Notes: generated by a model from the letters alone, not told the origin. Shown: positions 12,353 to 25,293, counted from the first letter of the stretch. The stretch is 64,000 bases of DNA from Xestospongia bergquistia (GCA_963965975.1 OZ014416.1:5208001-5272000); one strand, 5' to 3'. Program-made: numbers and translations.

Positions 12353-14676
12353 TTAGGTTGTGCCAGAATAAAGTTTTTCATTACGTACAAATAACTGATA
12401 AGCAGCTCTCAATCCAGACTCAAGAGCTCCTTGTATCCATCCATTTGCATTAGAAAGTGCTTCTCCACAAAAGTAAATGGATTGGTATGGAAACATCATT
12501 AGACCTTTCACAGCAATATATTGCTCTGGGTTGAGAAGACAAAAACCTCCTTGAGCTGATAGATCATCGTACCATGACTGAACTACTCCTACTTCAAACT
12601 CTTTGGTAATTTCAGGATGAATCTCTGCAACCTCTTCTACAGCTTCTGTAATTGCTTTCTCTGGTGAGAGCAACCCAAAGAGAAGAGCCTCACTCTTCCA
12701 TGTGTAGCACATCAAAATACCCCTTTCATCATTTGGTATTTTAAACTCAGGGTTACTCGGATAATGAATTTGACCAATAGGCATGTTTGTTTTGCTGAAA
12801 CCACCTTGAATTCCTTTTTCCTGCCAGAAACGATGACGACATTGTAGCATTATCTTAGTTGAAACTTCTACATTGATGTTGTCAAAAGCTTGGTAATAAA
12901 GCCCTGGTAAAGGTGGAGAGAATTTCAATCCACGAATTATATTAATTGGTAATGTTATAATAACTTGATCTCCTTCAAAAACACATTTTTGCATTGTTGT
13001 CTTATTATGACAGATGACCTTAACATGGCCATGTGAGTACTCAATAGTGTGAGCAGAAACACCAAAGATAATATTCTGTGAAAGCTCCACCTTTGTATTC
13101 CAACCTTGTTTATTCAATTTGATAAAAGCTTCTGGAAGCATACTTAAACCATCTTCAAAAGAGTGCATAGGATCTTTCCACCACTGACCAAGGTCAACCC
13201 TCAAGAATTCAATGAGGCTGATTTTAAGAGGAATGGCATATGTGTAAGTACTGTATGCAATAACAGCTTCGGTTGGCCATGGCAAAAGGTCAGCAAGTAA
13301 AGCAAGATCATCGTCATCTGTGTTAGCAGAGTCCTGACTTTGTTGAAGTGTAAGCTTCACTTGTGCATACGTACTACATAGGAGCCTAGCTACTGAGAAT
13401 TGTGCCCAATTAATAAGCCACTTTTTCCATGCTGTTTTTGGATTTTCAGCCCACCATTTATGAAGTTGTTTCATAACAGGAGCCATAGTTGCATCAAAAT
13501 ATGAGACTATAAAGGAAACACCATAACAGTCAATATAATACTTCATTTATTACTTTATTTGCTGGTACATATATTGATTATTTTAACCAATTTATTGAGA
13601 TATAGGTTGTGTTTATGACTAAGAAAGGCATCTACTGACCACAAAATTAACAATTTAAAATATAATGATGCAGTTGTGTAAGCATGTTGGCATGATTAAT
13701 ATTCAGAGATTTAACAAAATGTAGTACTAACATTGACAATAATTGTAAGTGAAATTCTGTTATCATGTAATATAAAGCTGACCATACATAAGTTGGTTAA
13801 ATGAATTGATCAAATAAGTTAACAACTTACTTATGTCTTTAATTTTTAAAGACTTTTTGAAACCAGGTTTTATTAGTTCTACTTCCTTCAAACGTTTATC
13901 CCAGCCTGGCCAAAATTGGTCACAGTATTTCCCAGGGTCTTTTGCCCATTCTAACAAAAACATAATAAATTACTTCTTTAAATAATAACATACCTGACAT
14001 TTGAACAGCTGGTTGATCATAGAACTTGTAATATCCAGTTTGGCCACTGTTAACAAAAGGAATGATAGGAAGTTTAAAATGCTGAGCATAGAAGTCTGCC
14101 ATGAAGTGACTAGGTCCATTCCAGCCTGGTTCTCCAGTACCTGGTAGACGCATTGCTCCAGCTATGAGAGAGAGAAAAAGAGAGTAAGAGAGTTATAATG
14201 GTCTTTTTACATTACATTTACTTACAATCACTCCATAGTCCACTTCCTTTAAGAAAATGGGAGTCACTAATCGTCTTTACTCGTCCACTTACACGATGCT
14301 GCATCTCTAATATAGTAACATTATGTCCGACTTGAGCAAGCTCATAAGCAGTAACTAATCCAGACATACCAGCTCCAATAATAATGATATTAATAGGGTG
14401 TGTTGTTTTAGTATGCTTGTACTTTTCTGGATTTTCTTCCTACTTTCCATAATATTTATGGTAGGCATAATTGAGACCCCAATTACTAATATCCAACAAG
14501 AATGGTTTTAACAGGTCGCTTTGCTGAAGTGGACTATCTGATTCTTTAGAATGACTCTGCGCTAAAGATGTGACTTCATCATCTAATACTTTATTGAATG
14601 ATGACAATTCATCATAGAGACACCCATGCTCCCAATCAGGTTCTTCTGCTATTTTTAAGCTACTAGCCTGTGCCAT
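12353..14676 (-). CDS. Flavin-containing amine oxidase, L-amino-acid-oxidase-like (premature TAG)
   Basis: The exons are 14226-14676, 13994-14161, 13831-13950 and 12353-13506. Together they make 1893 nt, exactly 631 codons, with GT-AG introns of 46-64 bp plus one of 324 bp. The protein family oxidises amines or amino acids with FAD, giving H2O2. Visible hallmarks: the dinucleotide fold INIIIIGAGMSGLVTAYELA at about residues 95-114, ending in an acidic VTILE; GAMRLPG after the first intron; and the C-terminal FAD-contact block CGEALSNANGWIQGALESG near 593-611. AMRLPG favours the L-amino-acid oxidase / tryptophan 2-monooxygenase side of the family over animal MAO. The start follows AAAAATGG. 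Oddity: codon 79 (14440-14442) is TAG, just before the FAD fold, while everything downstream is intact. It may be a null allele, a very young pseudogene, a sequencing error, or a sign that translation starts downstream. No signal peptide is evident at this start. Confidence 0.85.
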
Positions 14677-15377
14677 TTTTGTCTACACTCGTTCAGGTCA
14701 AATAACCTTTTCGCCAATTCCAACATCTTTAAATTAGTTTCCGTAGTTGAAGTTAGTTCCTACAAAAACCACATCATAGATACTCAAACGCCTACTCAAT
14801 TGGATCATTTATGTCTATGTGAGGGTGGAGAGAATGTTAACTGGGCACATTTGCACATGCGCAAGACATGTACAATTGAAGTATAAGGACAATATGCATT
14901 GTATTTGTGTCTTCACTGTAAACAAGTAATATATCACGTTAGTTCTCTCTTTTATATAATTACAGGCAAATGAGTGATTAGGAAATAGACTATAGCAATC
15001 ATAATTTTGTCATTCAGGGAGCATGTTTACAGATTACGAAGATTTTAATATTACATACTAGTCTCATCCCCAGACCTACTTGCAAGCGAAAAGCAGGTCT
15101 GGTAACTCGAGTTGACTTTTGCATCCTCAGTAATAAGGAAAAGGCACGAGTGTTGGTATGCAATTAGAGATAATCTGAACTTTGAATATCATTAAATTAA
15201 AGTATTTGGAGCTAAGCATCTGGCCAGGTACTTCTGTAAGTACATCTATGAAAGCACTTGTACTTATATTTAAGATTTAATGTGTATATGTGTAAGATTT
15301 AATGTGTATATGTAGATTTAATGTGCATACAGAAATACGTAATTAGATCTTATTTAATTTTTTTGTTTATCATATAG
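14677..15377. other. Divergent intergenic region between amine oxidase and ankyrin exons
   Basis: The two flanking transcription units point away from each other, so this likely holds promoters for both. No TATA-type element stands out. A hairpin with 8-bp arms (ccagacct / aggtctgg) lies at 15070-15102. The short direct repeat gtaagatttaatgtgtatat occurs at about 15266-15315. Confidence 0.45.
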
Positions 15378-15476
15378 ATTGCAACACCTCGTACAACACC
15401 ACATACTGTAGCTTACATCAATGGTCATAATACAACAGTACAACTCTTGGAAAATGCAGGTGCTACTCCTAATTAT
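15378..15476 (+). CDS. Ankyrin-repeat exon (one 33-codon repeat)
   Basis: The exon follows a CATATAG acceptor and ends at GTAAGT; it is exactly 99 nt and open in phase 0. The reading includes TPHTVAYINGHNTTVQLLEN then AGATPNY. This is a diverged ankyrin repeat: TPL-hA position as TPHTVA, the GH turn, then VQLLENAGA. One repeat per exon in phase 0 is the same architecture as the ankyrin exons of the large minus-strand gene at the right. It was probably part of a multi-exon ankyrin protein. The first exon was not found. Confidence 0.6.
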
Positions 15477-16149
15477 GTAAGTGTAGGCATGTATGTAGTT
15501 GAGTGTTTGATTGTTACATATATTATGTACATGTTCATATTTAGATTAAAATGTCTCTAATTTATTACCCAAGTCTTTCTATGCATAACAATACATTTAT
15601 GGATAATTATTACTTTTCTTGTAATATAACTAATAGGTATCATTAAAACATTAATCATGTATTACTAAGGTACAACAGTCTTACTATTAATTGACTTAAA
15701 TTTTGAGGGATCCACTAAATGATTGTTTGTATATTCTGTTACACACATATTCATTTGCTCATAAGTGATGAATATAAGTATAATTATGTTGTTAATGTAT
15801 ATTGGAATTAACAGCAAGCAAACTTTGTTACCTTATCTCACACTTATTGGTTAGAAGAATAAATTGAGCTACATGAATACCAGAATCTGTTCAAGTAACA
15901 GACACAACATTCTTTTCAATAAAGATCCTATAATTTGTTCTTTTGATCTAAATTTTGATTAATGTGGAGCCATCTTTGTGATTTAGAACAAATAGTGTTA
16001 GCTTTCTTTAAAGTTGATAAATTTTGTAGAGTAACTACTAGAGAACTTGTAGTGAATTATATGTATTAATTTTAAAAAGTTACACTTGTATACATATTTG
16101 TAATTATTATGATTTACAATATATGTATTTCTTGTTTGTGGTTTCTTAG

Positions 16150-16248
16150 ACTGAGATCATGTTAGCAGCTGCAGCAAATGGACTAGTAGATAAAGTGAAA
16201 GAAGCTATTGAGAAGAAAATTGATATAAATGCTAAAGACTCATATTTT
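16150..16248 (+). CDS. Second ankyrin-repeat exon
   Basis: 99 nt, phase 0, between a TTCTTAG acceptor and a GTAAGT donor. It reads TEIMLAAAANGLVDKVKEAI then EKKIDINAKDSYF. The LAAAANG and DINAKD strings are ankyrin hallmarks. It joins in frame with the exon at 15378-15476. No further ankyrin exon is visible downstream before the duplicated block beginning near 16785, so the gene appears to be a short or truncated remnant. Confidence 0.6.
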
Positions 16249-16784
16249 GTAAGTTATAGCTGAATATATTTCTACCTTCATGACAGCTTCAAGTGTAGTG
16301 AAGAATTCATAATATTCTACAGTAGAGCCTGTACTGGCCACTGTAAATAATTGTCTGATTTTGGCCTCAGAAAGTTTACAAAACAACATTTCATTGTTAG
16401 AGACAGTCTGAAATAGAGAAATGAGAGAATCAATATCAAATACTTTATAAAACAGTCAAATGCAATCAAAAAAAAACATAAGACGTGTAAACAAAAAGAC
16501 AAAAAGATATCATTGATAACTTAACTAATTTCAGTTTACTTCAGTTAAACATGAGACACTGATGACACATGCAGCTATCTTAATATCACAGAATGACTGC
16601 ATTTAGTTGGTTCTTTAGTTGAGCAATTCTTTGTAAAGTATGACAAACTAATATAAATAGTTCCTCTTGTTCTTCATTATCACTAAAACAGGAGATGTTA
16701 ATGAGACTGAAAGAGTTCAGACAAGAAACATTCCAAGAAAAGACAAACACATTATTTACACATTCTTACATAGTATTTACTTCA
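16249..16784. other. Non-coding stretch, nothing recognised
   Basis: No supported feature. It lies between the ankyrin exons and the first copy of the local duplication. Confidence 0.4.
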
Positions 16785-17410
16785 AAAAAATAGTCAGAAC
16801 GATTGAGTACATGGACTCCAGTTCTTTCTTCTTGTATTGTTAAACAGCCCTGCCGAAGTGATGTCCTAACAGACACTAAATAGTTATGGTGACTAAGTTA
16901 ACGTTTTTAAGTATAAAATTGGCGCAACTAGAGCATGCCCAGTTGATCATTGAGATCACGCCATGATAGTAACAACAATATAACAATTCCTACATATTAT
17001 CTAATCTGATAGTACATAATGTTCTAGTGCTAGTAGTAAACTAATCATTCTATGATTATAAAGGATGCATTGTTGGTATTCCACTGTAAATATATATAAT
17101 AAATATGTATAACATGACATCATGTATAATTTCAATATTATTAACATTAAAACTCACACAAACTTTCTTTCATGTTCACAATTAGGAGCAGCTGAAAATG
17201 TCATTTATAGCAAAGGTAAGAAACATGAAGAGCAAAACAACAGCCAAGAACTAAGAAAAGTAAACATTTATAAGCTATATACTTGCAGACTGCAAAGACA
17301 TAAGACCATATGCATGTATAGCTAAGTTATAATTAGGTTGATGAAATTCTCATTCTCTAAGTTACACAAGACAGCTATCCAAGTCATTATCAACTTGCAT
17401 TTAAAAGCAC
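16785..17410. repeat. Copy A of a diverged direct duplication
   Basis: Two blocks recur in the same order in copy B at 18790-20270. Block 1 (16785-17010) shares aaacagcc, aaattggcgc, gagcatgccca, tgattgagatcacg and gtagtaacaacaatataa. Block 2 (17125-17410) shares ttaacattaaaactcacaca, aactttctttca, acttgcagactgca and tcattatcaacttgcat. Copy A contains a small exon-like segment, 17186-17215 (ATTAG acceptor, 30 nt, GTAAGA donor), that is missing from copy B. Confidence 0.7.
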
Positions 17411-17836
17411 ACACACACACACATATATATAATTTATATATATATATTATGAAAACACTTGAACAGGAGTGTTTTATAAAGATACAAGAGTTACATGTAT
17501 CTTTTGACACAATACACAGGAATGTTATATTTAAACACAGGGTTGTAAAAGAATGGAGGGTTATATTAGGACACATAGCAATGAAGTGTACATATTTTGA
17601 TAGGAAGTTGAAAGTTTATGCCACAGAAAAAAACAAGTGTATACAATGAATAGAACAGTTATGTTAAACACAAGAGTTACATAAGGACCAATAAGAGGAT
17701 TACATTATTATTATAAATAGTTACATTTGAACATATTAAAATAAATGTTATGATAGAGGAGGGTACATGTACATATTAGTACACAATGAATAGGACTAAA
17801 CACAGTGAACATTGACTTAAACAACCATTATAGTTA

Positions 17837-18030
17837 AGGACACAGGGTTATTTACAGGATTACATTGACACTGGGATATTATGAGGGTTACATTAGGGAC
17901 AAGGGTTGTTCAGACACAGTGAACTTAACAACAACAGCAAGTAAGGACATAGGGTTACTTACAGGATTACATAGAACCTGGGACATAATGAGGGTTACAT
18001 TAGGAAGCAGTGGATAGAAAGCTTATTTGG
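17837..18030. repeat. Two-copy 106-bp tandem repeat
   Basis: aggacacagggttatttaca at 17837 recurs as aggacatagggttacttaca at 17943, each followed by ggattacat and gagggttacatta. Looser versions of gggttacattagg extend through 17660-18260, suggesting an older degenerate array. Confidence 0.6.
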
Positions 18031-18789
18031 ACACAGTGAAAATGAGGAACACATATTAATAAAAACACAGAAGGATGAATTGATATATTAAGTGTGCACA
18101 ATTAGTCTAGGACTGCGTGAAGAGAAGGATTATTGCATAGAGAGAAATAAATACAAGAACAATGGTTTAGGATTCACTTTGCATATAGAAAGATACATTA
18201 GCACACAGTGAATATAGGAGGGATAAACACATAGAGACTTTATTAGGATACTCTCTGTAAAGAACTGGAGGTTATATTAATATAAAATTGACAGTAAGTA
18301 GACAAACAAGAGACTTAAATCAAAATATATGAAATTAAAGGACATATGTGGGGAAGATTGTCAATGTAAACCAAATTGATACAAGAAACTATATTTATAC
18401 TGTTCATATAACAAGTTAAATAGGATGTATGTGGAAAAATGTACATTTTGAACAGAATTTACTATAATGAGAGGATAAAAGGTTCATATATGTAGGAGGA
18501 ATAGGCCAGAGTTGTACTAAAGACACCAGACTGATTTGTATTAAACACTTCAGTTTATATATACTGGTTATTACAATCCATACAGTACATGTAAAAGGAC
18601 TAGTCAGGTTTGTTTTAAAATGATTCTCTTACAGATAATAAACAGACTAAAAGCTCATTGAGTATAAAGGTAAGAGGGACAAGCTATATACTGACACACA
18701 TGGAGTACTGCTACTCTGACCATATATATTTACTGTCTTCCAACTTTGTTGTAGTCAGGAGAATCTTTCTTTCAGTCTTTATATCAGAG

Positions 18790-20270
18790 AACATTGTCAG
18801 AATGACTGGCTACATGAACTCCAATTCTTTGTCTTATTAAACAGCCTTGTAGAAGTGACGTCATGACAGACAGCTCGTTAAATGAAGTTATTGCTTACAT
18901 TTTTCTAGTACGAAATTGGCGCCACTAAAGCGGCTTATTGAACTGAGCATGCCCAGTGGATGATTGAGATCACGTTATGGTAGTAACAACAATATAATAA
19001 TTCCTACATATTATATAATATGGAGTAATCACCTCTCGTTTACAAATGGGTGGAGTTACTGCCTAGCCTTTGACTGATTACGGCATATACGTCAGCAGAC
19101 CAGATCACTTGTTAAATACCCTTTCCAATAGTAAATGATAATATGCATAAAACAATATAAACAGCATAAGTATAAAACTACATCAATATAATAATAATAC
19201 TGATTAATATTGACTTAAATAAAATGATTGAAAAGTTATAAATCAATGTCAGTGATTTATACATCTCTGATATCTTATTTTACAGTCATATTTGTAAAAT
19301 GTGCAGTGGTCAATTAACTAGATCACCTCATGTTGAGTCTATAAAGTTGACTAACTTTATAGTATATTATTTAGAAGTATAATGAAAGGATGACCACTCA
19401 AAATAATTACTCATCAGTAGTTCAAACAGAGTCACAGCATCAGGGACAAGAATGTCAGACATCCCATACCTTTATTATAAACTGATACTGCTACTATAGA
19501 CAATACTGTAAGATAAGACATATCAGAATAATGTATTTCAATAAATTTGAGATTTGAATGTAATGATGCCATACCCACTTGATGTACTAGAAATATAAAA
19601 GTTTAAGAATTAAGTACAGTCAATTTATTGATATCAATTTACTTATATAATATATTTATAATAATGTAATTCTTCTCATTTAAAATAAGAAATTCTAAAA
19701 ATTACCATTAGGCAAAAGTGTAACATCAACAAGTCAGAATTTATATCCTTAATTTGAATACCCTGCCAGTCACCAAGGTATTTGAGGGTCCATGACAACA
19801 AGTAACTCATAAATTTAACCTCTAACAGAATGTTGATGGAACTTTATTATTCAGTACATCATGCAAATTGAATTGAAATGTCACTAACAATATGCATAAA
19901 AGAGAGCACTAGATGTTAACATTCAGGAGAGTACTAATAGTATACCAAAAATCCATGAATATAAAAGATATCATTCTTGATTAACCGCTTTTCAACTTCT
20001 GGTCCAAATTCATCTTATAATTTTAATACTTTTAGAGAATCTAAAAATTATTTTTAGTCAGTATAAACTTAGTAATAGACACTACTGGTAAGTAGACAAT
20101 TTAGTGTAAATTTGAGGATGGTCTCAATTTTGTTGACACATGGATAATTTCAATAGTATTAACATTAAAACTCACACAAACTTTCTTTCAGGATAAAAAA
20201 CAGCTTTATAAGCTATAATACTTGCAGACTGCATTCATTATCAACTTGCATTAAAAAAGCACATATATTT
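18790..20270. repeat. Copy B of the diverged direct duplication
   Basis: Matches copy A (16785-17410) in two blocks, 18790-19015 and 20145-20270, separated here by about 1.1 kb of unrelated AT-rich sequence. Block 1 contains a perfect TGACGTCA (CRE-type palindrome) near 18857, where copy A has the altered tgatgtcc. Confidence 0.65.
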
Positions 20271-20280
20271 ATGTATAATT

Positions 20281-20285
<5 letters not shown>

Positions 20286-20321
<36 letters not shown>

Positions 20322-20362
20322 CTATATATGTGTGTGTATGTGTGTATACATATATACATATA
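20286..20362. repeat. TA/TG microsatellite
   Basis: About 17 uninterrupted TA units, followed by gctatatatg and a short TG/TA mixed tail. Confidence 0.9.
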
Positions 20363-20509
20363 TGATTTTAATGTAGTATTATTTAATTATGAGAAAAGCT
20401 ATTACTATACTGTTAATATACAAAAAGTTCTGACTATATATATGCCAATGCATACAGGCAAAGTCATATGCATTGAAACATGACTCCTCCATCAACACAT
20501 GCATAAAGT

Positions 20510-20740
20510 ACATAGGACCTGTAATGGTTGTCCAAGATTACATTCCATTGGCAACTAGTGACTCCATGTTGGGACTGTGAAAGAAAAGACAATCCTTTTT
20601 TATTGTACATATGCAACTTCCAATGGCACTACAAATGATCCAATCATGAAGTCTGCAATCTTATGACCTACAATACTTTCCAATACTATATAATCTTCCT
20701 CTCTGACATATTTCAATGTCCATAAGTTTGCCATAATAAT
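20510..20740. repeat. Dispersed repeat, partner of 28490-29060
   Basis: Shared strings in the same order in both places: ccatgttgg.a.tgtgaaagaaa; ctacacatgatccaatcat-like; tctg.aatcttatgacc; aatcttcct; atttca.tgt.cat. The intervening lengths differ. Probably a decayed mobile element of unknown class. Confidence 0.5.
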
Positions 20741-22330
20741 AGGCCTGATAATCTCTCTGGTTTTGTAAAATAACCAATAGTTTCATTTTTCACTCATCTA
20801 TATTTAATGACTCTAGCTCCTGAGGTAATTGTACTAATTAACAGACACTCATTAATAAAAGGCTCTGGAAATTAAAGTGACTCATTTGTTCCAAGAGTTG
20901 ATCTGGCTGTGCTATATGTCTAGACGTTTCTTCTTATAGTTCTCTACAAAATATCAGGTCTGATGTAGCAAGGATTTTGCCATACAAGCAGTCATTTTTT
21001 TTTAAAATGAGAGTAAGTTACCTTAACAATTACTTTTATTTAATGTTCAAGCAATTAAATACTTAAAGGAGAGTAAGGATATTGAATATGAATATATTAC
21101 CTATTGAAACCAAAATATCTTAACACTACATTATATGATCTATTTAGTTGTTCTATATAATTTTACAGAATACTGCTGTCACGTTATATATGTGTCTATT
21201 AACAACACTTTAATTTTGTGAATTAATTGATCAAAGATGCATGTCAATAAATTACCTAAAATATTCAATTACTAGATCTGACCCATATCGAAAACTTATC
21301 TTATTAGTATGTATGCATATACAGTGTACATACATATTACTTGCAATATAAATAGATTGTATACAGTGCTGATATATCAACTGTATTGGCTCCAGTACAC
21401 ATATAGACTTAGTGGGCAGAGATGATAATGAAATAGAATGAAATAGAGAGCTATGCTTAAAACATGAAATGGATTTATTTACTAAATAGAGATGGTTGTA
21501 TAAAGATTACTAATATAAATACAAGACAACAAAAGACATATATCTCTTAACAAAATAATTAAACTCTTGCTATAGCTTATACAGAAACCATGTGCCAATG
21601 CACTAAAATACAAAGAAGTATGAAGACTGATTAGAGAAACAACATCATGTCTCATACAACAATTTTCTTTTTATGTGTGCATGTCCTGTACATGCCACAG
21701 CAGATACAATCAGCATTATGTAAGTATTATGACACTTTATTAAGTAAACAAGACTTTTCTTCTTATTTAATTTTTTTATGAAAGTGACATGCAGACAATA
21801 AGAGACAATGTTCAAATGAGAATAACAAGGAGAACATTTGTTAATACTGTGCTCAACAATAACTCAAAGTATTTATTTTGTTTCTTTTAGATCTCCACAC
21901 TTCATTCTGTTAATACCAAACATACTCGAAGGGAGCATCTCAGAAACTGAGAGCAACCTCAACAACTTAAAAGTAAAAATACAGATACTCAGGATCTAGA
22001 AATTGACTAGTTCCATGAGCTGACCCAGTGATGTTAGATAGAAGTGTAGGGAGATATTAACTTTTAATTTATTATCTACCAAGTAAGAATATCTTAGTTC
22101 AAACAATACAAACTGTACAGAATATTGGCAGTTATAGAATACGCAAATTTAGCCAATTCATATGTGAGTAAACGAACTCCCATTCGATTCATACACTTTA
22201 TTTTAATAGAAAGACTAAAACCTAAATGTTACTTGCTGGATTGTGGTGCTCAATGTAGAAGAAATCATTTTGTTCATTTTTGGAAACATTTCTCACTTGA
22301 ATATGTGGAGTAGAAAGGTAATCGTCACAT
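20741..22330. other. Non-coding stretch, nothing recognised
   Basis: No supported gene or repeat; AT-rich throughout. Confidence 0.4.
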
Positions 22331-22600
22331 ATGTTATGTATGTATAATAACTACTGCACACGTGTAAGGAATATGAAATCTATATTCCTGGAGGGGGTCA
22401 ACAATTATGTACTCAAAGCACACGCAGCTAATATGTGCTGTGATGGATTTGTTTGCAAAGGCAGCTATTTGAATTGCATCCAGTACAATAGCCAGTATGG
22501 TTACTTAACTTGTAAACTTTCAGGTAGTAAATATGGTAAGGACTTGTCACACAATATTTTATTCTACGCCATTTTTTGTCCTAGGACCAAAAATTGCTAG
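22331..22600 (+). pseudogene. Possible CACTA/EnSpm TNP2-like transposase fragment
   Basis: An 89-codon frame contains CCDGFVCKGSYLNCIQYNSQ then YGYLTCKLSG. This resembles the C-D-x-P-A-x-x-x-x-L-N-x-x-Q-Y-N-G-x-Y-G-C-x-x-C-x-x-P-G block of TNP2-type transposases in cnidarian and sponge elements. Two signature residues differ: C is Y after YG, and P is S before G. Coding sequence fades on both sides, with no other transposase block in frame. It is interpreted as a short decayed fragment; the resemblance is by eye only. Confidence 0.4.
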
Positions 22601-23718
22601 TTGTATTTTATCCCACTTGGCAATTTTGTATCCACATGTGTTGGTATTTCTCCTAACTGAACAAAGAGTACTAGCTGCACAACTAATCAATTCTACAACT
22701 AATGAACTACACTACTTGTCATTAGTTTATTATTAATAAGAACAGATGGTGTTTACTACTTTATAGTATCTTATTATATATTATTCAACAATAATGATCA
22801 TGAATTGATTAAATTAACTGATCAATTTCTATTTCTTTTATAGATGAAAGATTCAATTAACAAACTAACTTTACTGTATGGACTTTGAAATTGACAAATT
22901 ATGTTTCATTGACAGTATTATTTATTTTCTTATGATTCATCAAGGTCAACATAATGTGTAATATTATGATAACTATAATTAGGACCAACAGTATAGGAAA
23001 TAGCATGATGGATTCCTGACTGGCTTTGACACATACCACAGTTATTTGGTGTAATAGGTGTGTTCATAATTATTGCCATAGCCTTGGCTTCTCCTATTCT
23101 CTTACAAATATTTTGACGCATTAGTACTGCTATATAGTAATGTGATTGATCTCATTGATTAACCCCTACCATCTACATTGTCCAGTGCTCATTCTACTGA
23201 GTGAAACTTTGATGGACACTTTACATGATACCATTGTAATTATGATTTCCTTGTTTCCTTTGATCCTGTTTATTATGTTATTCATTGGACTGACTCAGAC
23301 TATATCTACCAAAAATTTAATTCACTGGTAGCTCCAGCTGTCATTGTTACTCTTGTAATTAACTCCTCTTCAACTTCTGGTCCCAATTCATTTGGCAAGT
23401 ATTTGTTCTTTAAAGTGTGGTTTTATCAACAGTAGGTAGAGCAACAGTAATACATAGGATAATTCTCACTTTTAACAATTGATTATTGAACAGTTGTACT
23501 TGATAAATGTACAAGTAATGTTGTTTATCTACACACAGTAAACAAACATGTCAATTATTTATGACTCACATTAAAAAAGACATCATCATATAAAAGGTAG
23601 TACAGACCTTATCTCTTGCTACAAGAGACAAGGCATTTGAATGTTTTAGTAAGTAGGAAAAATCAAACAAATACCACAAGAGAGCTCTTTTGTTAAAATT
23701 TGTCTTCTGCTGCACAAA
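22601..23718. other. Mostly non-coding; unrecognised 63-codon minus-strand frame
   Basis: A minus-strand frame at 22930-23121 (ending HNITHYVDLDES) is cysteine- and histidine-bearing and looks more protein-like than its surroundings. No family, acceptor or partner exon could be assigned. Nothing else is supported. Confidence 0.35.
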
Positions 23719-24021
23719 TTGAAAATACAAAATGGAAAGTACAATCATAATCATCTCCTGACACAAATTATGTGTTTGAGAAAGCTCAAGAAAACTGTGG
23801 ATGCAAGCTGTTACAGTTCTACTCCAACTCTGTCAATGCCTACTGTTAAAGAAATAAATAAAATTGAAAAAGACTTAGAGAGTACTGACATAAAATTCTG
23901 TGGTAGCTGTTTGAAAGAAGATGACAAAACTACTATTGATGTTGTTACATGGATACAATATGACAGATGTACAATATGGTTACATCTCTGTTGCACACAA
24001 CCACAACTAACTACTATATAG
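23719..24021 (+). pseudogene. PHD-finger fragment from a transposon-like gene
   Basis: A 100-codon frame ends with FCGSCLKEDDK, then WIQYDRCTIWLHLCC. The C-x2-C ... W-x-x-[C]-D-x-C-x-x-W-x-H-x-x-C spacing is that of a PHD zinc finger. The cysteine expected before D-x-C is tyrosine, and the last zinc-ligand pair is lost when the frame stops. PHD fingers of this form are common at the C-terminus of metazoan transposon proteins, and the neighbours at 22.3 and 24.5 kb are transposon-like too. It is probably a dead remnant. Confidence 0.5.
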
Positions 24022-24326
24022 CAGCTAATGTCATTTTTATAACATCAAAGAAACAAAATGAATTTAAAGTGTATAATATTTCTTTCTTACCTTTGATTAG
24101 TGTTGTCATATCCTCTCAGATCCAAGGCATAAGACTCGTTTTCATTATCTTTTGTTCCCTTGGTTACAACAGGCTTTTTAGCTACTTCACAGATCCTTAG
24201 TATCTGATCTTGACAGATCCTCAGCATCCTTAACTACTTAAGTGGCTCAATGTGGTTGATCATGTGGAAACTGAGAAAATGAGGGTTGAAATTTTCTTAT
24301 AACCTCCGGCTAATGACTATCTTGAC
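24022..24326. other. Short spacer, nothing recognised
   Basis: No supported feature between the PHD and HIRAN-like fragments. Confidence 0.4.
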
Positions 24327-24701
24327 TTAGTAAGATACACCCATTTGCTTAAAGGAAGAAAATACTTTTCCTGTGTATAGTATAAACAGAACAATGACAT
24401 TGCTCAAATATTTCTTCAAAGCCTCCAAGAGAACTGCCTTTCCTAGTGAAAAGGAGTGTGCATCTTTATGATCCAAAAAAGCATTATTCTTTTTGATAAA
24501 AAGATAACAAGAGGTCAATATTCGCCATGGAACTTGTCCTACAACAACAAAATCTTTTGTTATAGACTCTACATATTGTTCTTCAATGTCATGCTCCTCA
24601 ATTATACATTGTGACTCTCCATCAAGTATGGGTGTCCAGATGCTTTTATAGATATGGTGACCTTGTACACAACTAACTATCTTGTGAGAAAGAATTAGTC
24701 A
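24327..24701 (-). pseudogene. HIRAN-like domain fragment (copy 1)
   Basis: From a TGA at about 24702 the minus strand stays open for about 125 codons. Readable blocks are VQGHHIYKSIWTP, then GESQCIIEEHD, then VVVGQVPWRILTSCYLFIKK. The order G-x-x-Y-x-x-x-W ... G-E-x-L-x-x-x-R-E ... V-G-x-x-P-x-x-I matches HIRAN-like modules, which in other proteins bind DNA ends, and which occur in lineage-expanded genes of cnidarians and sponges. Usual arginines and glycines are replaced. A related fragment lies at 29551-29760 on the other strand. It is probably a transposon-linked relic. The HIRAN assignment is an inference from motif order. Confidence 0.42.
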
Positions 24702-25293
24702 CTATATCACTTTGATCACATTATTTGACATGGTATGTCCCACAATAATACCACCCACTCTTCATTAACTTGTTTTTTTTTTATGAAAGCCTAAATTAAA
24801 ATTATGGCAATTTTTAATTTTGCTCATTTTCATACTAAACTGTCAATTATTTTAACCGACAATAAAACACGCTATATGGTATAACTTTTCAAGCTATATT
24901 TAGTCAACAATCTATAGCAAGGTTCAGAAATAATTTTATTTTCTGCAGCTTTTGATTATTAATTTGTTTAAATTTCCTGCAAAAGGCATGTTTCCTGCTT
25001 TTGAAAAATATGAAATAAAAGTGTATCACTTATACAAGGTAATACAATAGTTTCATTTTAATAAAAAATGTGCCTATAGAGTCGCAACAGAAAATACAAT
25101 AGTTCAATGAAAAATTAATACTATACCCAATATGACAATTAATTTACTATATCAAAATGAAAGACATGAATGAAATCCACCTGCCAAATGGAGAAAAATG
25201 ATTGTTAATTCTTGCGATTCCATTAGTGAAATTTTAAACATACATTTTCAAATGTTTAAAGAATTTTTTACAGTAACAACCATGCATGCATTA
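24702..25293. other. Non-coding stretch, nothing recognised
   Basis: No supported feature. Confidence 0.4.

Noticed and set aside
17322..17649. Overlapping 84- and 103-codon frames on both strands
   Set aside because: They cover a microsatellite and block 2 of a duplicated repeat, with low-complexity residues and no motif.
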